Positions 54,593-64,000 of a stretch of 64,000 nt of DNA are shown in pieces. Location: contig JASFAU010000007.1 of the NCBI GenBank assembly GCA_039704465.1, positions 248,001-312,000 on the forward strand, in the 5' to 3' direction. The notes beneath the pieces are model-generated. The model saw only the letters and a program-made list of their open reading frames with translations, was not told the DNA's origin and ran no database searches. Each line of letters opens with the position of its first letter. Positions within the stretch are counted from its first letter, which is position 1. The translations under genes were made by a program, and so were the position numbers. Source of the DNA: Plasmodiophora brassicae (Eukaryota; Endomyxa; Phytomyxea; Plasmodiophorida; Plasmodiophoridae).

Positions 54593-54910
54593 TGGCCTTA
54601 TACATATACGTGCCGCCTAACCGCGGTCTGATATCATTGTATAAACGGATGCGTGTGCTACCACGTGCATGGGAATGGGCTTAACGGTGGGGAAAGATAG
54701 CTGGGCAAACACGTCTGGCTGGGGTGACAGTCAGCCGGGCATCGTTCGTTCAGGTTCATCCGTCAGTGAGGATGGGTGTCGTCTTGTCAGTGTGGCCGCC
54801 GGCACAGTGCACACGGCGAGGAAAATATCGCCTCGGTACCAGCGACGGAGTTGCGCGGGACGCGACGAGTGTCGATCTGGACGTGCGGCGTGCGCGTCTG
54901 CACCGTCGTG
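54593..54910. other. spacer between kinase and BuGZ genes
   Basis: About 320 bp, presumably the kinase 3' UTR and BuGZ promoter. No repeat or RNA gene seen. Confidence 0.4.
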
Positions 54911-55723
54911 ATGGGGCGCAAATCGAAACCAAAGATGAAGCCGTTCTGCTACTACTGCGATCGCGTCTTCGACGACGAGATGGTCCTGGTCACGCACCAG
55001 AAGGCGAAACACTGGAAATGCCAGCATTGTCAGAAGAAGCTCGGGTCATCGCATTCGCTCACTGTCCACGTCTTCCAGGTCCACAAGGAGACCCTGAAAG
55101 GGTACGGGGCGAACCCGGAACCCAATGTCCTATGATCTCATCGTTCGCCTCAGGGTCCCCAATGCGAAGAAGGGTCGCGATGATCTGGAGCTCGCTGTCT
55201 TCGGTATGCAGAACGTTCCCGAGGATGCCATCGAGCTGAAACGGGCCGAACAGTTAGGCCAGCCGCTGCCTAAGAAACCCAAACCGGATGCAGACGTTCC
55301 AAGTGTCGCGGCGGCGACGACGGCTGCCGCTGCCACTGATCGGGACACGGCACCTGTCGTGCCCGGCACTCTGTCGGGCGCTCCGACAACCTATTATGCG
55401 TCCGGTACATACCCATCATCGAGCAGTGCAACTGGGTACGGCAACGCTTGGGGATCAGGAGCTGGTGCGCCTTCAACTGCCGACGCCGCCGAAGAGTACA
55501 TGATTTACACCGACGAAGCCGTCAGCGTTGAAGAGAAACGGGCCAGCCTGCCACAGTACCGACCAGCAAACGCGCCGGCCTCCATCGATGTCGACCAGCT
55601 TCAGAGCTCAATCCAGGTGTGTTTGCATCGTCTCCAGTGCGCTCGTTTGGTTGTCTCTCAACGCGCCCTTCGTTCCCGCAGGAACGACTTCGCAGCCTTC
55701 TGGAGGGTGGTGCACCGATATGA
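54911..55723 (+). CDS. BuGZ/ZNF207-like C2H2 zinc-finger protein
   Basis: 231 residues from three exons (54911-55101, 55154-55616, 55682-55723). The N-terminal [20 protein letters not shown] begins the family's double zinc finger (CYYC...HQKAKH and CQHC...HVFQVHKE), followed by [15 protein letters not shown] as in ZNF207 (DIELEIYGMEGIPE). A low-complexity middle (Ala/Ser/Tyr/Gly-rich) leads to [19 protein letters not shown] near residue 200, a match to the GLEBS motif of BuGZ (HPDEDISLEERRAQLPKY) that binds BUB3. The two glutamates are conserved. BuGZ stabilises BUB3 at kinetochores and can phase-separate on spindles. The last 14 residues come from exon 3. Confidence 0.88.
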
Positions 55724-55805
55724 TCCGGGAGCGCGTCAGTCGAGATCTCCCCGAGCAATACAGATCTGTAGACGAAACACGCATCGCCTCATTCGTCCGG
55801 GGGTT

Positions 55806-56404
55806 TTACTGAGGCTGACGTGGCTCCTCCTGCGGTTGACGCACGCTCTTATAGCCCTGCACGAACGATTTGCCAATCTGCTTGGCGCCCTGGATGCCGG
55901 CCTTGGCGCCGCTCTTCACCGTCGCCTTGTCTCTAGCGAAATCGCGACCCAAGTTCGTCTCGTACGCCTGCTTGGCTTTGGCGGCGGCCTCGCTGTTCGC
56001 TGCGACTTCGTACGTGGCGGCACCGACAGCGGCCCCGATTGCTATGTGCGACATGGGTCAACAACGCTGCATCGGCTCGTCCTCTTGCGCGAGAAACGCA
56101 CCGATCGTGGGCGCCATCGCGGCCACTGACAAGCCGATGCCGGCTGCCCCAGCGACTGATGCGATCTTCGACAAGGGTCAGGCGTTTAGACACGTGTAGG
56201 ACGGGGGTCGAGCCCGTACCGGTTTACCTTCGCGTCCGTCCGCAACCGGTGCCCGGTCTTCTCCTCGTATTTCGCCTCGATGGCAGCAGTGTGCTGCGCG
56301 ACCTTGTCCGGCCATCGCTCCTTCTCGGCGTGCTCGGCCACCGTGTTGACCGCTTTGCCCACCAGGCGCCCGGTCAGCCGGCCCACTTCCTGCGCCTCGT
56401 CCAT
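55806..56404 (-). CDS. small glycine-zipper membrane protein, unknown
   Basis: 158 residues from three exons (56404-56228, 56165-56102, 56041-55806; introns 62 and 60 nt). It starts MDEAQEVGRLTGRLVGKAVN. A central hydrophobic hairpin spans the exon junctions (IASVAGAAGIGLSVAAMAPT then IAIGAAVGAATYEVA) with Gly/Ala at small-residue spacing. The C-terminal part is Ala/Lys-rich, amphipathic and ends in PQEEPRQPQ. No known family. The repeated GxxxG/AxxxG spacing suggests helix-helix packing in a membrane (mitochondrial or other). The model stands on perfect splice phase alone. Confidence 0.55.
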
Positions 56405-56821
56405 CGTTCCCCGTCCCGCACACAACGCAGCGCGAATATCTCCCCGACGGAAATAGATTTGTCCTGGGTAACGCAACGTAGCCAGACCAAGGCCCACATG
56501 GCCGATGCCTGCACGGAAGGGAGGAGAGGGGTACACTGAACTGGCCAGACCGAATGGCCGCCCCGCCGACATCGACTCTGGCAAGCGGCCCGTGCGGTCA
56601 CCTACCCTTGGCGGTTCGTTCCGTTGAACGGTGGCCGAGAAATCGTCCTGCGGCTCTAGGCAGACAGGCTGCCTGCATGACCACCGGGACGGATACCATG
56701 GGCAACTCCGACTGGGTGTCGCGCTCACCGTCACTGCCAGCGACCGACCGAATTATATGGCCTTGCCGGTCGTCGTAAATAACGGGGCTCGTGCATGAGC
56801 TGAGAAGTGACATCGTGAACG

Positions 56822-59060
56822 ATGAGTGACAGCAGCAGCACGCTGGTCGTCATCGCTATCGTGGCGGGCTGCTTCCTCGGGATTGCCGTCCTGGCAAGCC
56901 TCTGGTCATGGATCCAGCAGCTGTGCCGCAGTCAGACGTCGCGCAAGGAGGGGTCCCAGATAATTGAATCGTCGATCGAGAAGGCCATCCGAATTGTCAA
57001 CTCAGTCAGGTACGGTACCGCTGCCGAGCGCGCCTGCTATTGCAGACGCTGACCATGTGGCGTGTGCACGACAGGGACGATTTGGAGGGTTCGCTGCCGT
57101 GCTCGGTTTTCCCTGTTTGTGGAAGGCAGGTCGAGCTTCGACGCCAGGTCAACGCGTTGCTGGAAGTCGAGAGACTGCTGGGGAACCCGCTGCCTCTGCA
57201 CCTGCCGGATGTCCTGCAGGTACGTCCCCGATGCTCGTACTGCCAAGCAAGGTGCCTAAGTTGCTGCTCATGCAGGCCGTCCATAGTGGCGATGTCAGCG
57301 CCGACAAAGACACGGAGGCGTGGCTGTCGTACGAGCTGGCGAACCGGTCGTCCATGATCGACACGTGGACGACGAACCGGGAGGAGTTCCTCGCCAGGGA
57401 AGGCATGGGAAAGCGACCGAGCAGGTCGCACTCGATCATCTCGATGCGGGACTCGACGCCATTGTCGCCTCACCTCCAGATCATCGATTCCTGGGACTTT
57501 GACGTGTTCAACCTTGTTGACCAGGGCAAAGAGCAGGTGGGGTCCTCGCGTTGTCAGGGCGTCGTTGCTCGTCCCATGACGGCTTGGCGTAGATGCCGCT
57601 GGCCGCCGTTGGCTTCTGCCTGTTCCTGAAGCACGACCTGTTCAAGAAGCTCGAGCTGGATATGGACAAGGTGGAGTCGTTGATGGCGAACATTGACGAT
57701 TCGTACACGAACACGAACCCGTACCATTGCAACCTGCACGGCGCCGAAGTGGCCCATACCGTATCGTACATGCTGACCCATGGTGTGGGCAGTACTATCC
57801 GTTAATGCCCCGTCAGCGATCAGTGACGTCCGCTGCTTCTGTCAGGCGGGTTCTATTCCAAACTCAAACCGTCGGACGTGGCCGCCATGATTGTGGCCGC
57901 CCTGTGCCACGATATCGCCCATCCGGGGCAGACGAACCAGTTCCACATCGCCACCCAATCGGAACTGGCGCTGTGCTACAACAACATTTCGGTCCGGTTC
58001 TTGTTCGAGGAGCGCCTGTCCATGATGATGACGCTGGCGCCCCGCAGGTGCTGGAGAATTACCATGCCGCGTTCACCAGGAAGCTCATGCGACGTCCGGA
58101 ATCGAACCTGTTCAGTCACCTGGACCAGGCGCTGCGCCGAGGTACGAAAACGCAGCGCGTCTCGACGTGCTGGCGCCGTTTGACAACGTTGGACAAATGG
58201 CAGAGATCGACGAGCTGCTTATCTCAGTGATCCTGGCCACCGACATGAGCACCAACCTGGAGTGCTGTGCGAAGTTCCGTCGCACCCAGATGGCGAACAC
58301 GACGCCGAAGCGGAACAGCCTCAGATCAATGTAACGCGTTGCACGGCTTACCGACCAGGAGACTCGGGGGCATCGATAACGTTTGGCCCATCAGACCCGT
58401 TGAGCCGACCATGGATGCGCAGAGCATGTGCTCGCACAAGGAGAGCTTCTTCATCATGATGCAGATGTGCATGAAGTGCGCCGACGTGTCCCACTGTGTC
58501 AAGAACTGGAACATCCACAAGCGCTTCACGGTTGCTTGATCTGTGTGCCCCAGTCGTCACGCCCACACCGGCTCACGTTGCCGGCTGTTGCAGGACCGTA
58601 TCACTCAGGAATTCTTCAGACAAGGCGATCTGGAGCGTGAGGCGGGGATCCCTATATCTCCGTTCATGGATCGGCGGGCCGCCAACAACGTCGCGAAGAA
58701 CCAGGCAGGGTTCTTTCAGTTCCTGGTCCAGCCGGTATGAAGCCATCCCCGTTGCGTCATCACCGGGCCCTGACCGTCGACCGTCGACAGGCCTGGTCCG
58801 CTTGGCTCTCAGTCTGCGGTATTCCCGGCGCCGAGGAAAACCTGCACAACAACATCAAGCGCTGGGAGCAGCTTGCCAGCCAGTGGACTCCGGATCAGCC
58901 ACAGCCCGGCGTCGTGTCCACCGAGTCGACGGCGTCAACCGCGACCACGGCCAGCCAGCCGGCGGCACCGTTCTCGAAAGCCGCCGTCGCGATCGACATC
59001 GACCCACCGAACCCGAAAGCGGAACTCGAGACCGCACCGATTCTGCCGAGCGCCACCTAG
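56822..59060 (+). CDS. 3',5'-cyclic nucleotide phosphodiesterase (class I) with N-terminal TM
   Basis: 576 residues from ten exons (56822-57004, 57046-57219, 57276-57536, 57593-57791, 57846-57991, 58048-58141, 58204-58330, 58395-58530, 58594-58734, 58791-59060). A single TM at residues 8-30 (LVVIAIVAGCFLGIAVLASL) is followed by a linker, then the HD-type catalytic domain from about residue 190. The core begins IIDSWDFDVFNLVDQ. Metal-site motifs are NPYHCNLHGAEVAH (family YHNxxHAxDV, so the Asn and Ala/Asp positions vary), ALCHDIAHPGQTN (HD...H.G..N), ILATDMS and KCADVSH. EEFFRQGDLERE is also conserved. The C-terminal tail is Thr/Pro-rich. No GAF or cyclase domain is attached. cAMP versus cGMP preference cannot be read. 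Confidence 0.92.
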
Positions 59061-59201
59061 ATCCGGCCGCCAGCACACACACACACAGAATACACACTGT
59101 GGGGGGGACACCGCCGCTCGCCGAATGCAACATGGACCGGGCCGCGGTCGGCGCGCAGCTCGACGGCAGTCGCGGGGTTTTGTGAGGCGCGACAGACGGC
59201 G

Positions 59202-60087
59202 ATGAAGGCGAAGAAAGCGGCGGCGGGCGGCAGGACGTCCGAGGTCGTCGTCGTCGTCCCACAGCGCGCCAACGATGCGGACCTGACGTGCGCCGTCTGC
59301 ATGAGCGTGATCAACGAGGCGTGGACCGTGAAGGAATGCCTGCACCGGTTCTGCCACCAGTGCATCGAGCAGTCGCTGCGGTTCAGCGGCCCGCAGTGCC
59401 CCGCGTGCCGCGTCAAGTGCCCGTCGCACCGGTCGCTCCGCCAGGACAAGGCCTTCGACGCCATCATCTCGTCGTTCTACCCGGACCTCGAGAAGCAGCA
59501 GGAGCTCCAGGACAAGTACGTCCAGGAGGTCATCCAGGCGCATAACAGTCGCGCTCACGCCGAAAGCGTTGCCAAGGGCGTATCGAAGCAACTCGTCGTA
59601 CGTTCAGCGTCAATGTGGTCGGTAATCGCGACGCTGACGCTATCGTTAGCATCGGTCGAAACAGTCGAGGAGTATCCGGGACCCGTTGGCGAGCGAGGCG
59701 AGCGTGTTCCGTCGCCCACAGAAGCGGAAGCACGGCCGGCGCATGACGCGCCCGATCCTGTTATGCCTGCAGCGGCACCCCGAGAGCGCCGATTGTGGCC
59801 CGCGCGTTCGCCAGTTCTTCGACGCGCCCCGCCAGGCGACGCTGTCACAGATCGCGGAGATCGTACGAACCTGGCTACCGGACAGCGTCAAGGCGGTCGA
59901 GTTCTACGCCGTCAGGAACCCGGACCCGGAGAACCCGACCGCCTGCCGGGAGGCGGCGTCGCTGGCGAACACGAGCAGGAAGCTGGAGCGCCTGGATCCC
60001 CGGAACCGGTTCGAGGACATTGCGTATTACTTCGGAAACGGCGTCGAAGGCGAGGTCACCGTCACCTACGGCAGCGCACGGCCCTAG
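59202..60087 (+). CDS. RING1/RNF2-like PRC1-type E3 ubiquitin ligase
   Basis: 276 residues, two exons (59202-59594, 59650-60087; 55-nt intron). The C3HC4 RING is complete: CAVC, then ECLHRFCHQC, then CPACR, with the flanking RSLRQDKAFDAIISSFYPDL typical of RING1/RING2 and plant RING1. The C-terminal 100 residues (VKAVEFYAVRNPDP, then FEDIAYYFGNGVEGEVTVTY) fit a RAWUL ubiquitin-like domain. In PRC1 the RING catalyses H2A mono-ubiquitination and RAWUL binds CBX or RYBP partners. A Lys/Arg linker (RRPQKRKHGRRM) could contact nucleosomes or act as NLS. Confidence 0.85.
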
Positions 60088-60128
60088 AGAGGATCAACGT
60101 ATATCGTAAATTAGGACGGCGACCTGCT

Positions 60129-61268
60129 TCATGGTACGACAGGCGGCATGGGCGGCAATGCGTCGGTTCGGTTCCGGTAGGCTCGGCCCGTCTGCCCGAT
60201 GCATTCGTCGATGGTGACGAACTGCCGGTGCGGGTACTTGGCCTTGATCTCGGTCAGGATGCCGTCCATCTCGTCGACGCTGTTCGCCCACAGGTCGTGC
60301 ATCAGCACGATCATGGACTTGGCCGACGACCCGGGCCGCTCCAGGTCCTCCAACCTGGACATGATCGCCTGGTGCACCGCGCCGGGTGCCGGCCTCGTCC
60401 AGTCGAACGTGTTCAAATCCCATTGGATCGTGTGGTACCCGAGTTTCCCTTGCGTGATGCCCTTGACTCTCTGGTCAGTGGCCCCGCTGGGCGGCCTGAA
60501 GAATCGCGGGCGCACGCCGACGTACGTCATGAGCGTGTCCTCCGTCCTGGTCATCTGTTCGACGATATCGTCGTCGCCGACCGACGTTAGGATCGGATGG
60601 TCCCAGGTGTGCCCGGCGATCAGGTGCCCTTCTTCTCGGACGCGCCTGGCGGCTTGCGCCTGGTGCAACGGGTACTGCACCCGGATGCCGATCATGAAGA
60701 ACGTGGCCCGCACGTCGTGCTTCTTCAGGACGTCCAGCAGGCGATCGGTATGGTCGCTCGGCCCATCGTCGAACGTGAGCGCAATGTGGTTCGGGTTCAC
60801 ACACGTGAAGAACTCACGGCCGCCGACGTCGTCCTCGGGAACCTCGCGACCATCGTCGCCCCCGGGAATGTTGTCTATAGTCGGGTCTCGGCGGATGACG
60901 TCAACACGTCGTCTTGGCGCACGACGATGAATCCTGGACGCGCGTCGCAACGACGGCAGCGTCGATGGCAGCGGGTTCTGCGTCAGGACCTGCTTGACTC
61001 TGGGACGCGACGGCGGCAACGTCGGTTCCGGGGCGGGTTCAGGAACATTCGATATCGACACGGACTGTGTCGTGGTCTGGACGGGATCCCGCTGTCGGTC
61101 GGGTGCGGTCACAATGATGATGACGATGACGGCGGCCGTGGCGACAGCGGCCAGCGCGGCAATAACGACGAGGATGCCCCGACGGAACGCCGACCGCACT
61201 TGCACGGATCGCCACCATCGCTGGATCCGCTTCCTGGGCGCCGCCTGGTAGGTCGCGGTGGGCAGCAT
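60129..61268 (-). CDS. type II membrane polysaccharide deacetylase (NodB/CE4), likely chitin deacetylase
   Basis: 379 residues, intronless. A cytosolic basic N-terminus, one TM (GILVVIAALAAVATAAVIVIIIV, about residues 30-52) and a Pro/Arg-rich stalk precede a CE4 domain with all five motifs. These are TFDDGPS (motif 1, metal Asp and base), GHTWDHP (motif 2, two metal His), RFFRPPSG (motif 3), DLNTFDW (motif 4) and IVLMHD (motif 5). The enzyme removes acetyl groups from beta-linked GlcNAc polymers, so it should modify chitin in the wall or spore coat. The type II topology puts the domain in the Golgi lumen or outside the cell. Bacterial origin cannot be judged here. Confidence 0.9.
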   Translation of the reverse strand: MLPTATYQAAPRKRIQRWWRSVQVRSAFRRGILVVIAALAAVATAAVIVIIIVTAPDRQRDPVQTTTQSVSISNVPEPAPEPTLPPSRPRVKQVLTQNPLPSTLPSLRRASRIHRRAPRRRVDVIRRDPTIDNIPGGDDGREVPEDDVGGREFFTCVNPNHIALTFDDGPSDHTDRLLDVLKKHDVRATFFMIGIRVQYPLHQAQAARRVREEGHLIAGHTWDHPILTSVGDDDIVEQMTRTEDTLMTYVGVRPRFFRPPSGATDQRVKGITQGKLGYHTIQWDLNTFDWTRPAPGAVHQAIMSRLEDLERPGSSAKSMIVLMHDLWANSVDEMDGILTEIKAKYPHRQFVTIDECIGQTGRAYRNRTDALPPMPPVVP

Positions 61269-61417
61269 GATTACGGAACGTCTGTGGTGGTGGTGGCCAG
61301 GAACGATGCCCCGCAGTAGTTCGTTGCCGCAGAGGGATCAATCCATGGCGATTAATCATCAGGCTGTATTTAGACCGACGTGACTTCGCGACGTCCAAAC
61401 GAACGCATCATCAGTCA

Positions 61418-62587
61418 TCACTCCAGCGATTGGACGGTCTGAAGTTCATCGGGCCAGAAGGTGATCAGACGACCAGGGGCGAGCTGGAGCGTGACGTGCT
61501 CGCCCCAGTTGAAGGCCAGGACGCGACGGTTGTCGACGGTGCTGTCGATGACGGGGGCATCCGCCTCCCGTCGGATGGTGAAGATCCCGGATATGCAGCC
61601 GACGTCCACGACGATCAGGGCGCGATTCGGGACGGCGATCATCACGAAGCTGATGCGGCTGATGTCGTAATCGGCCCGACGGATGCGGAACGTCGCTCCT
61701 TCCTTGCGGCCCAGCGTCCAGAACGCGGCGTCGTCTCCCAGGGGGACGCGAAAACCTTCACGCGTGGAGAACCCAGAATCGTCCCTGTACTGGATTACAA
61801 GGTCGCGGCCACGATTGGCAACGAACGACGGGTCCAAATGATCGCGAACGCTTTCGACAAAGGTCGCCGCGTTCGTCCTGCTCGACGACGCTCGGGAGGC
61901 AATCTCTTTCGCGACCTGCGTGAGGATCTCGATGAAATCCGGACGCTCGATAATCTCCAGGTACCTCTCGCGAAGCGTGGGCGCGCTGGTGCCCTGCGCG
62001 ATCGACTCGAAGACGGAGCTGGCGAACGCCTGCGATAGCTGAGACTGCGACAGCTGGTAGGACCTGTCCCATCCAAACTCCGCGTCGTTGCCGTCGTTGT
62101 TGGTGTCCGGAATCGGCTGAGCCTGCGTGACCGTCGCCGATGAGCTTGGAGACAGGTGGAGCCTGTCGGTTGCATAACCACGCCGGTTCTCGTCCTGTTC
62201 GACACCCGTGCTGTCATAGTTATTCGTTATAACCGCCCGGACGTTGCTCAGCGGGCGTGTTGTGCTCGGCGGCTCTCCCGTTTCGCCGCTTGTCCCAGTA
62301 GTGTGCGGCTGGTCTGCCGGGAACGCGCTAGATTCATCATAGCTGCTCCAGGCCTGACTCTCCGTAATGAACGTATCCCAACTCTCCGACTGGCTACTAG
62401 ACTCGTTGCTGTTCCCATCGCCTCGTGGCTGGGCCTCGTCGTGTATGGTCGCTGACGCGGCCTTAGCGGAGAACCGGACCCGTTTCGCGGGCGACGCCGC
62501 ATCGTCGCGCCTGCGCTTCTGCATCGCATCCGTCGAGGCAACCAGCAGCACACCTACGACGAAGGCCACAGCCACGCCCGCCCGCAT
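61418..62587 (-). CDS. predicted secreted protein with NLS-like stretch and FHA-like C-terminal domain
   Basis: 389 residues from the ATG at 62587, intronless. MRAGVAVAFVVGVLLVAST is a good signal peptide. Directly after the cleavage site comes QKRRRDDAASPAKRVRFSAK, which looks like a bipartite/c-Myc-type nuclear signal. A Ser/Thr/Gln-rich linker, a helical segment (LRERYLEIIERPDFIEILTQ) and a final beta-rich domain follow. The last contains WTLGRKEGATFRIRRADYDI, SRISFVMIAVPNRALIVVDV and GCISGIFTIRR, the GR...SR.H..i...n..l.v.D.gS..G pattern of FHA domains, although the usual His is replaced. An ATG at 62644 would hide the signal. Effector-like, but unproven. Confidence 0.6.
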   Translation of the reverse strand: MRAGVAVAFVVGVLLVASTDAMQKRRRDDAASPAKRVRFSAKAASATIHDEAQPRGDGNSNESSSQSESWDTFITESQAWSSYDESSAFPADQPHTTGTSGETGEPPSTTRPLSNVRAVITNNYDSTGVEQDENRRGYATDRLHLSPSSSATVTQAQPIPDTNNDGNDAEFGWDRSYQLSQSQLSQAFASSVFESIAQGTSAPTLRERYLEIIERPDFIEILTQVAKEIASRASSSRTNAATFVESVRDHLDPSFVANRGRDLVIQYRDDSGFSTREGFRVPLGDDAAFWTLGRKEGATFRIRRADYDISRISFVMIAVPNRALIVVDVGCISGIFTIRREADAPVIDSTVDNRRVLAFNWGEHVTLQLAPGRLITFWPDELQTVQSLE

Positions 62588-62828
62588 CCTGCAACGAGCC
62601 TTTCTCGAATCGCTATTTGCAAGAAGGCCGTCGGAAACCAGCAACTACCGTGGCTGAAAATAGCGCGCAGTTCGCAACACAATTTGCGCAGTGGCAGCGA
62701 GTTTCGCCCTCTACCGGTCTACCCGTATCCCTCTGCAGGCGGCGGCGGCCCAAGCAACGGGTCGCCTGTGTGGTCGAATAAGAGCAGGGGATTGAGGATC
62801 TGCTTGTGTATCATAGTGGACCACGGTA

Positions 62829-64000
62829 TCATGGACATTTCTCTGCGATATATCGGGCACCGTGCTCCTCGTACTCTGAACGAGAGAACCACATTTGCTG
62901 AAATGACCCAAGCGACCTGTAATCGGCCAGTCAGACATCGCAGCACACTACCTAGACAGACGGTCTGCCTACCCAAGTATTGAGGCACCGATCCAGGACC
63001 CGAATAATCGCTCATGGTGGGTTCCAACAGACAGAGTCTTAATCTTGAACGCTGGCGCCGCTGTGGCCATTAGCTCCTTGGTTAATCGATCCGACAGGCC
63101 ACGTATTGAAGATGTTCCTCCAGTGACGACAATGTTCCCGTACAGCTCACGGCGGACGTCAACGTCAACAGCATCAACAGCCTGACGGACCATCGCAGGC
63201 AGACCCTTCAGCAGCATAAGAAATACAGATACGCCCGGCGCCCACAAGGGTACCTCGAATTTGTAACCGTCAATGTCCTCCTTGAAATCAACCAGCGAAG
63301 CTGACGGGTTGAATAATTGTTCACCAAGAGTGAATCGCTCTGAACAGAAACGATCAACGCGTTGCCAAATCGATGCAGACGGATAGAGGACCAGCTCCCA
63401 CGTCTATCACATGACCATCTGGGAGCTCGTAGGGCACAGTCGGAATGGCACTGCTGACCTCCGATGAGAACGGAACGTCGGATACGCGGACGACGCTGTG
63501 CTTGATGTCGCGAATGACATCTCGCCTCATAAAATCCGTGTACGATGCCGTTGTCAACGGAAAATCGAGACGCTGCCATGGGACATGTTAGCTGACGTTG
63601 TGAACGCACCCGCAGTTCATGTGAAACCTTCACGGTCGTTCGCCCTTCGCTTGCGAGCTCCCTCTTGAACAAGAAGTGTGGTTCAATTGGATGGTTTGAG
63701 GATGCTGAAAGCAGCTTGACGAAGACGTCGTCCAGAGTGTTGCCTGCCAGCCGGGTTCGCAGTTTTCCTGCCGCGAGCCACACGTTAGTCGAGGAGCCCT
63801 CTAGATGCAGAAGCACCTGTACCCTGCATTAATGCATATCCCTCATGGACGGCAACTGAGGACGTAATGCCAGCGCCGCACTGCAATACAAGGGCGGTAC
63901 TACGTCCAGCGGCGAACGCAGACAGGACGGCGTCTTTGGCAATGAACACGGCAGGGCACTGGAACCTCTCCATGGCGATCTCGCACATCTTTTCCCGGTT
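62829..64000 (-). CDS. ARP4: actin-related protein 4 (BAF53/ACTL6), 3' part; 5' end beyond the right edge
   Basis: Six exons visible (64000-63823, 63767-63610, 63572-63392, 63339-63254, 63205-62973, 62916-62829; introns 55, 37, 52, 48, 56 nt). The sequence enters the window at NREKMCEIAMERFQCPAVFI. ARP4 features: GRSTALVLQCGAGITSSVAV (nucleotide-binding loop, diverged from actin DSGDG), FKRE, DFMRRDVIRDIKHSVVRV, PYELPDGHVIDVGAERF, RRELYGNIVVTGGTSS, and the ending SLGSFQQMWFSRSEYEEHG.RYIAEKCP. ARP4 is a shared subunit of INO80, SWR1, BAF and NuA4 complexes. It ends in the CP of ARP4, not the KCF of actin. One intron is only 37 nt. Confidence 0.93.

Overview
This is eukaryotic nuclear DNA. About 30 genes lie close together on both strands and are split by roughly 105 reconstructable GT-AG introns, mostly 45-66 nt long. 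Every multi-exon model below was built by hand from family homology plus splice sites, and the exon lengths of each complete model sum to a multiple of three. The housekeeping genes are plainly eukaryotic (RPL3, TBP, SDA1, UFL1, COG2, ARP4, complex I subunits). Genes typical of flagellated organisms (UPF0193/EVG1) sit beside a membrane-anchored polysaccharide (chitin-type) deacetylase, several small secreted proteins and a membrane protein resembling a fungal family. My best guess is a chitin-making, zoosporic protist with a compact genome, perhaps a plasmodiophorid (Rhizaria). That is inference, not proof.

Layout. 1-12 kb: RPL3 (cut by the left edge), a mitochondrial ICT1-type release factor, an amino-acid transporter, an NSRP1-like splicing factor, a six-TM protein with a broken tandem copy upstream, TMEM245, NAR1 and a SAF4/CCDC130 splicing factor. 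12-15 kb: two tandem secreted proteins sharing a duplicated promoter block. 15-29 kb: CMC1, TBP, ALG3, a NAP/SET chaperone, leucyl aminopeptidase, a probable complex I subunit, SDA1, adenosine deaminase and a TBC1D13-like RabGAP. 29.5-30.9 kb: a decayed hAT element (8-bp target duplication) sits just upstream of UFL1. 31-41 kb: UFL1, NDUFA2, a secreted basic protein, a Rac/Cdc42-like GTPase, a membrane-anchored FG nucleoporin with POM121-like architecture, and a membrane protein of unknown family.

41-46.5 kb is a transposon graveyard. A mariner/Stowaway-like element with TA duplications contains a short LTR (TRIM-like) element with a 5-bp duplication. That element's 5' LTR is split by a TIR element with an 8-9 bp duplication, which in turn contains a fourth element with a 3-bp duplication. 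A separate 535-bp MITE packed with TGCATC-type repeats follows.

47-64 kb: a 7-TM receptor-like protein with a secreted PA-like ectodomain, COG2, UPF0193, a membrane-anchored atypical kinase, BuGZ/ZNF207 with a GLEBS-like motif, a glycine-zipper membrane protein, a cyclic-nucleotide phosphodiesterase, a RING1-like PRC1 E3, the polysaccharide deacetylase, a secreted protein with an NLS-like stretch and an FHA-like C-terminus, and ARP4 (cut by the right edge).

Functional groupings are loose, as expected in a eukaryote: splicing (NSRP1, SAF4), chromatin and transcription (TBP, NAP, RING1, ARP4), ribosome biogenesis (RPL3, SDA1), mitochondria (ICT1, CMC1, complex I), secretory pathway (ALG3, COG2, TBC1D13, UFL1), and signalling or host-facing candidates (7-TM protein, phosphodiesterase, Rho GTPase, kinase, secreted proteins).
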